Positions 60,806 through 64,000 of a stretch of 64,000 bases of DNA are shown here, in pieces (within the stretch, counting starts at the first letter, position 1; each line of letters opens with the position of its first letter). The notes under the pieces were generated by a model. It was not told the origin of the DNA. It ran no database searches and was given only the letters and a program-made list of their open reading frames with translations. The position numbers were made by a program, and so were the translations under genes. The DNA comes from Flavicella sp. Its GTDB lineage: Bacteria; Bacteroidota; Bacteroidia; Flavobacteriales; Flavobacteriaceae. Location of the stretch: the NCBI RefSeq assembly GCF_029238425.1, contig NZ_JAQWGB010000017.1, positions 1 to 64,000 on the forward strand, read 5' to 3'.

Positions 60806-62104
60806 TTAAGCTTTTAAGAAAGACTTAAGTTCATCATATTCTTTAATTTGAGATGCTTCTTTAGTAAGGTTTATCACTGCCTGAATCTGAGGAGGAATTT
60901 CAATGTTCTCAGCAACTCCAGGATATAAAACATCTAAAAACTTCACAGGATGTGCCGTTTCAAGAAAGATACCTTGTACATCACTATTTGTTTTTAAATA
61001 GTTTTTCAATGCTAAATAACCAATGGCTCCATGGGGTTCAGCAACGTAATTACAAGCTTTTAACAAGTGTCCTAAAGCAACAGTAGTTTCTTCATCAGAA
61101 TAACTAAATCCAGATAAGTTTTTACGCAGAGCTTCAAGGTCATTGTTGTGAATTTCTTCAATACGTATAAAGTTACTTGGCGCACCTACATCCATTGCAT
61201 TAGAAATCGTTTGAATAGATGGTTTTGGTTCGTAAGTACCTGTTTCCAAATAAGTAGGAACTACCTTATTTGCATTTGTACCAGTAATGAAATGTTCAAT
61301 AGGTAAACCTAATTTTTGAGCCATCATTCCGGCGCAGATATTTCCATAGTTACCACTAGGAACAGAAAATACTAATTTTTTTGATTTGTCCTTTAATTGT
61401 TTGTATGCAAAAAAGAAATAGAACATTTGAGGTAACCAACGAGCAATATTAATCGAGTTTGCTGAAGTTAATTTCATATGATCTGTAAGATCAGAATCCA
61501 AAAATGCTTTTTTAACCATTGCTTGACAATCATCAAAAGTACCCGATACTTCTAGAGCTTTGATGTTTTGACCCAATGTTGTCAATTGTTTTTCCTGGAT
61601 GTCTGATACTTTACCGCTTGGGTATAAAATAACAACATCTACACCTTTAACACCAAGGAATCCACTAGCAACAGCCCCTCCGGTATCTCCCGAGGTTGCA
61701 ACCAATACAGTTACATCTTCTTGTGTTTCAGCTTGTGAATTAAAATACCCCAAACAACGCGCCATAAAACGAGCCCCTACATCTTTAAAAGCCATAGTAG
61801 GACCGTGGTATAATTCTAGCGACGAAATATTTTCATCAACTGGAACGACAGGGAAATCAAAACATAAAGTTTCCTCAATAATTCTTTTTAATTCATTTTC
61901 AGGAATTTCATCACCAACAAATTGTTTGATAGCTTCAAAAGCAATTTCATTATTGCTGTAGTTTTCAATATTCTCAATGAATTCTTTTGATAATGGAGTG
62001 ATACTTTCAGGAAAGTACAATCCTTTATCTGGCGCCAATCCTTTTACAACCGCTTCTTCAAAGGTTGTATTAGGAGCTTTTTTGTTTAAACTGAAATAGT
62101 TCAT
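60806..62104 (-). CDS. thrC: Threonine synthase
   Basis: A 432-residue PLP enzyme. It converts O-phosphohomoserine to threonine. The PLP lysine is Lys107 in GPTMAFKDVGARF; TSGDTGGAVASGFLG binds the phosphate; SVPSGNYGNICAG and LETAHPVKF are further family blocks. The size matches the longer class II threonine synthase of enterobacterial type. It is the last gene of the thrA-thrB-thrC operon, separated from thrB by 45 bases holding a short repeat. A terminator lies downstream. Confidence 0.95.
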   Translation of the reverse strand: MNYFSLNKKAPNTTFEEAVVKGLAPDKGLYFPESITPLSKEFIENIENYSNNEIAFEAIKQFVGDEIPENELKRIIEETLCFDFPVVPVDENISSLELYHGPTMAFKDVGARFMARCLGYFNSQAETQEDVTVLVATSGDTGGAVASGFLGVKGVDVVILYPSGKVSDIQEKQLTTLGQNIKALEVSGTFDDCQAMVKKAFLDSDLTDHMKLTSANSINIARWLPQMFYFFFAYKQLKDKSKKLVFSVPSGNYGNICAGMMAQKLGLPIEHFITGTNANKVVPTYLETGTYEPKPSIQTISNAMDVGAPSNFIRIEEIHNNDLEALRKNLSGFSYSDEETTVALGHLLKACNYVAEPHGAIGYLALKNYLKTNSDVQGIFLETAHPVKFLDVLYPGVAENIEIPPQIQAVINLTKEASQIKEYDELKSFLKA

Positions 62105-62126
62105 TTTGTGTTTTTATATCTTAGTG

Positions 62127-62149
62127 TACCCTGAGCTAGTCGAAGGGTA
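62127..62149. repeat. REP-like intergenic repeat between thrB and thrC
   Basis: TACCCTGAGC-TA-GTCGAAGGGTA has 6-bp inverted arms (TACCCT/AGGGTA). The core CCCTGAGC..GTCGAAGGG is a sequence I associate with short palindromic repeats spread in bacterial intergenic regions. It sits inside an operon, adjacent to the thrB stop. Confidence 0.5.
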
Positions 62150-63073
62150 TTATTTAATAATTTTTATTCCTTCTGTATTTATTTTCGAAATATGAACATC
62201 ATAGTCGATACCAACTTTTTCATACACGTTTTTCATCGATTCTGCCACTTTTTCTGCAATTTCTTTACCCTGACTTAATGCGTAAATAGAAGGTCCAGAA
62301 CCAGAAATTCCTGCTCCTAAAGCACCCGCTTTGATACTGTCCTCTTTTACTGCGTCAAAGGCAGGAATCAAAATAGAACGAATAGGTTCTACAATATGAT
62401 CTTGTAAGGATCTACCAATAAGACCATAATCCTCAGTATACAATCCGCTGATCAAAGCTCCAACATTTCCCCATTGCTTGATGGCTGTTTTTAAGGGAAC
62501 CGATCCTCTTAAAATTTCACGTGCATCGGAAGTCTTAACCTCAATTTGAGGATGTATTACGGTTGCGTATAGTTCAGAGGGAGTGTGGATTGTTAAAACC
62601 TCTAGTGGCTCTGTGCTTTTTACCAAAGTGAATCCACCTAAAAGGGCAGGAGCCACGTTGTCTGCATGAGCAACACCACTTGCTAAGCGTTCTCCTTGCA
62701 TAGCAAATTCAATCAAATCGTGATTAGAAAATGGTTTTCCCAACAATTCATTGATTCCGAAAACAGCACCAGCACTACTTGCAGCGCTAGATCCGATACC
62801 ACTTCCTGGTTTGATGTTTTTATAGATTTCAATTTCAAAACCAAACTCCGTATCTACTTTTGACAATAAAGCCAAAGCAGCTACACCAGCAACATTTTTA
62901 TGCGTTGCTAAGGGTAAATCTTGACCGACAATTTTGGTAATCGTCACTCCTTTTTTAGCCACTTTTCTAATGATCATTTCATCACCAACATTGTCTAAGG
63001 CTAGTCCTAATACATCAAAACCACAAGATACATTAGCGATGGTAGCAGTACAGAATAATTTTATTTCTTCCAT
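62150..63073 (-). CDS. thrB: Homoserine kinase
   Basis: A 307-residue GHMP-family kinase that phosphorylates L-homoserine. CTATIANVSCGFDVLGLAL opens the fold. The ATP loop is PGSGIGSSAASSAGAV (about 92-107), and the C-terminal GALGAGISGSGPSIYAL is GHMP motif 3. Length is typical. It is the middle gene of the thr operon, 81 bases after thrA. Confidence 0.95.
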   Translation of the reverse strand: MEEIKLFCTATIANVSCGFDVLGLALDNVGDEMIIRKVAKKGVTITKIVGQDLPLATHKNVAGVAALALLSKVDTEFGFEIEIYKNIKPGSGIGSSAASSAGAVFGINELLGKPFSNHDLIEFAMQGERLASGVAHADNVAPALLGGFTLVKSTEPLEVLTIHTPSELYATVIHPQIEVKTSDAREILRGSVPLKTAIKQWGNVGALISGLYTEDYGLIGRSLQDHIVEPIRSILIPAFDAVKEDSIKAGALGAGISGSGPSIYALSQGKEIAEKVAESMKNVYEKVGIDYDVHISKINTEGIKIIK

Positions 63074-63079
63074 TTTATA

Positions 63080-63128
63080 AGTTTTTAGTTTTGAATCCTT
63101 AGTTTTTAAATTAACTGAACTAAAAACT
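63080..63128. repeat. Inverted repeat in the thrA-thrB spacer
   Basis: AGTTTTTAGTT (63080-63090) is the exact reverse complement of 63118-63128. A third copy of the AGTTTTTA core (63101-63108) allows an alternative pairing. The spacer is low in complexity, so chance is possible. Confidence 0.4.
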
Positions 63129-63154
63129 CAACACTCATAATTTATTAACAGTAA

Positions 63155-64000
63155 TTATCCTCTTCCTATTCTAATGATATCTGCAAAAATACCAGAAGCG
63201 GTAACATCTGCACCTGCACCAGCACCTTTTACAATTAATGGATATTCAGGGTATCTTTCTGTAAAGAATAATACAATATTATCACTTCCTTGAAGGTTAG
63301 AGAATGGGTGTTTGCTGTCAACCTCTTGCAACGATACATTAGCTTTTCCGTCTACAAATTCAGCAACATATTTTAATTCAGCATTATTCGCAGCTGCTTT
63401 TTCTTTGATTGCTTCAAAGTGCGCTTTTTCTGAAATCAAAGTATTCTTAAAGTCTTCAATAGAATCTGCATCTAAACTAGCTTTAGGCAAAAAAGAAATA
63501 TTTTCAATATCTTCTAAATTCATCTTTGTACCACTTTCTCTGGCCAAAATTAGAATTTTACGAGCAACATCAACACCACTTAAATCAATTCTAGGATCTG
63601 GTTCTGTAAATCCTAGGGCACCAGCTTCATCAACAATTGTAGCAAAATCTCCATCTCCGACAAAAGAGTTGAAAATAAAGTTCAATGATCCAGAAGCTAC
63701 TGCTTGAATTTTATTAATTCTATCACCAGATTGAACTAAGTTGTTCAAGGTATTGATGATAGGCAATCCTGCACCCACGTTTGTTTCAAATAGGTAAGGA
63801 GCATTGTATTCTTGAGATAAAGATTTCAATTCAGCATAAATCTCATAGTCAGAGGATGCTGCAATTTTATTACAAGTTACAACAGCAATACTTTCTTTTA
63901 AATAACCAGCATATAATTGAGCAATATCATAATTTGCAGTGTTATCTACAAAAATACTATTGGCTAAATTTAATTCCATCACATTTGCGTGAAATTGATT
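63155..64000 (-). CDS. thrA: Bifunctional aspartokinase / homoserine dehydrogenase (C-terminal part)
   Basis: The final 281 residues are visible; the frame is open to the right edge. This is the homoserine dehydrogenase half: VFVDNTANYDIAQLYAGYL-type NAD-domain end (SIFVDNTANYDIAQ), NVGAGLPIINTLNNL, ASGSLNFIFNSF, and GFTEPDPRIDLSGVDVARK, which in this form is shared with fused ThrA/MetL enzymes. The aspartokinase domain would lie beyond base 64000, so fusion is inferred. It carries out NAD(P)H reduction of aspartate semialdehyde. As first gene of the thr operon it would also hold any leader, which is not visible. Confidence 0.88.
   Translation of the reverse strand, partial: NQFHANVMELNLANSIFVDNTANYDIAQLYAGYLKESIAVVTCNKIAASSDYEIYAELKSLSQEYNAPYLFETNVGAGLPIINTLNNLVQSGDRINKIQAVASGSLNFIFNSFVGDGDFATIVDEAGALGFTEPDPRIDLSGVDVARKILILARESGTKMNLEDIENISFLPKASLDADSIEDFKNTLISEKAHFEAIKEKAAANNAELKYVAEFVDGKANVSLQEVDSKHPFSNLQGSDNIVLFFTERYPEYPLIVKGAGAGADVTASGIFADIIRIGRG

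Noticed and set aside
63080-63128. Amino-acid-responsive attenuator in the thr operon
   Set aside because: The hairpin lies between thrA and thrB rather than in a leader, and no threonine- or isoleucine-rich leader peptide is present in the visible sequence.
1-64000. tRNA, rRNA, CRISPR, prophage or IS transposase genes
   Set aside because: I looked through all intergenic regions and saw no cloverleaf with a typical TΨC arm, no spaced direct repeats and no transposase or phage protein.

Overview
The window comes from an AT-rich genome of the Bacteroidota, most likely a marine member of the Flavobacteriaceae. The evidence is the repeated Bacteroidota promoter -7 element TAnnTTTG upstream of many genes, A-rich translation starts without strong Shine-Dalgarno boxes, and four secreted proteins ending in type IX secretion (T9SS) type A sorting domains (PNP motif plus a Gly-x-Tyr tail). 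A formylglycine-type sulfatase and a beta-helix protein with GH82 iota-carrageenase-like residue spacing point to use of sulfated algal polysaccharides. Most of the window is ordinary chromosomal housekeeping sequence. I see no rRNA, tRNA, CRISPR array, prophage or complete insertion sequence.

Layout. 1-2 kb: two tandem MacB/FtsX-type ABC permeases, the first cut by the left edge. 2-7 kb: sucD, fabG, manA, a MaoC hydratase, a Cys-rich small protein, an SPFH protein and a TMEM220-like membrane protein. 7-10.5 kb (minus): aminotransferase, murB and a flavoprotein in a tight operon. 10.6-17.3 kb: aspartyl protease with PDZ, lon, a T9SS subtilase and a nitronate monooxygenase. 17.3-21 kb (minus): two half-size TauE/SafE proteins separated by a single in-frame stop, a lytic transglycosylase, an alpha/beta hydrolase and mtaB. 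21-26 kb: an oligopeptide-binding lipoprotein, a higBA toxin-antitoxin pair next to an inverted-repeat element, and a fibronectin-type T9SS protein. 26-30 kb (minus): cold-shock protein, RhlE-type helicase, a hotdog-like protein with two very small ORFs, a DUF975 protein and aqpZ.

30-36 kb: kdsB with a HAD phosphatase, two small conserved-looking proteins, oxyR, plsC, a CoA-type Nudix hydrolase, a TlpA-type thioredoxin and a secreted protein of unknown function. 36-43 kb: topB and a glycosyltransferase, a PspC-like mini-protein, a T9SS jelly-roll-type protein, a methyltransferase-like membrane protein and rlmH. 43-50 kb: nadC, a BrkB/YihY protein, the GH82-like beta-helix protein and the three-gene proton-translocating transhydrogenase operon. 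50-57 kb: hisS, folE, a second DEAD-box helicase that starts at UUG, an amine oxidase, a WYL regulator with a GyrI-like protein, and a CarboxypepD-reg protein. 57-64 kb: CIA30 protein and gcvT, a sulfatase, and the threonine operon thrA (partial)-thrB-thrC.

How parts fit together. The thr genes form one biosynthetic operon. The pnt genes encode one membrane complex. kdsB, murB and plsC serve the envelope. oxyR, lon, the cold-shock protein and the DEAD-box helicases are stress functions. The carrageenase-like protein, the sulfatase and the jelly-roll protein could act outside the cell on sulfated galactans, but they are scattered and no SusC/SusD pair lies in the window. The least explained items are two micro-ORFs that share a residue pattern and are separated by a terminator hairpin (28.15-28.5 kb), the inverted-repeat element beside higBA, the split TauE/SafE gene, and palindromic promoter or operator sequences upstream of mtaB, lon and higB.
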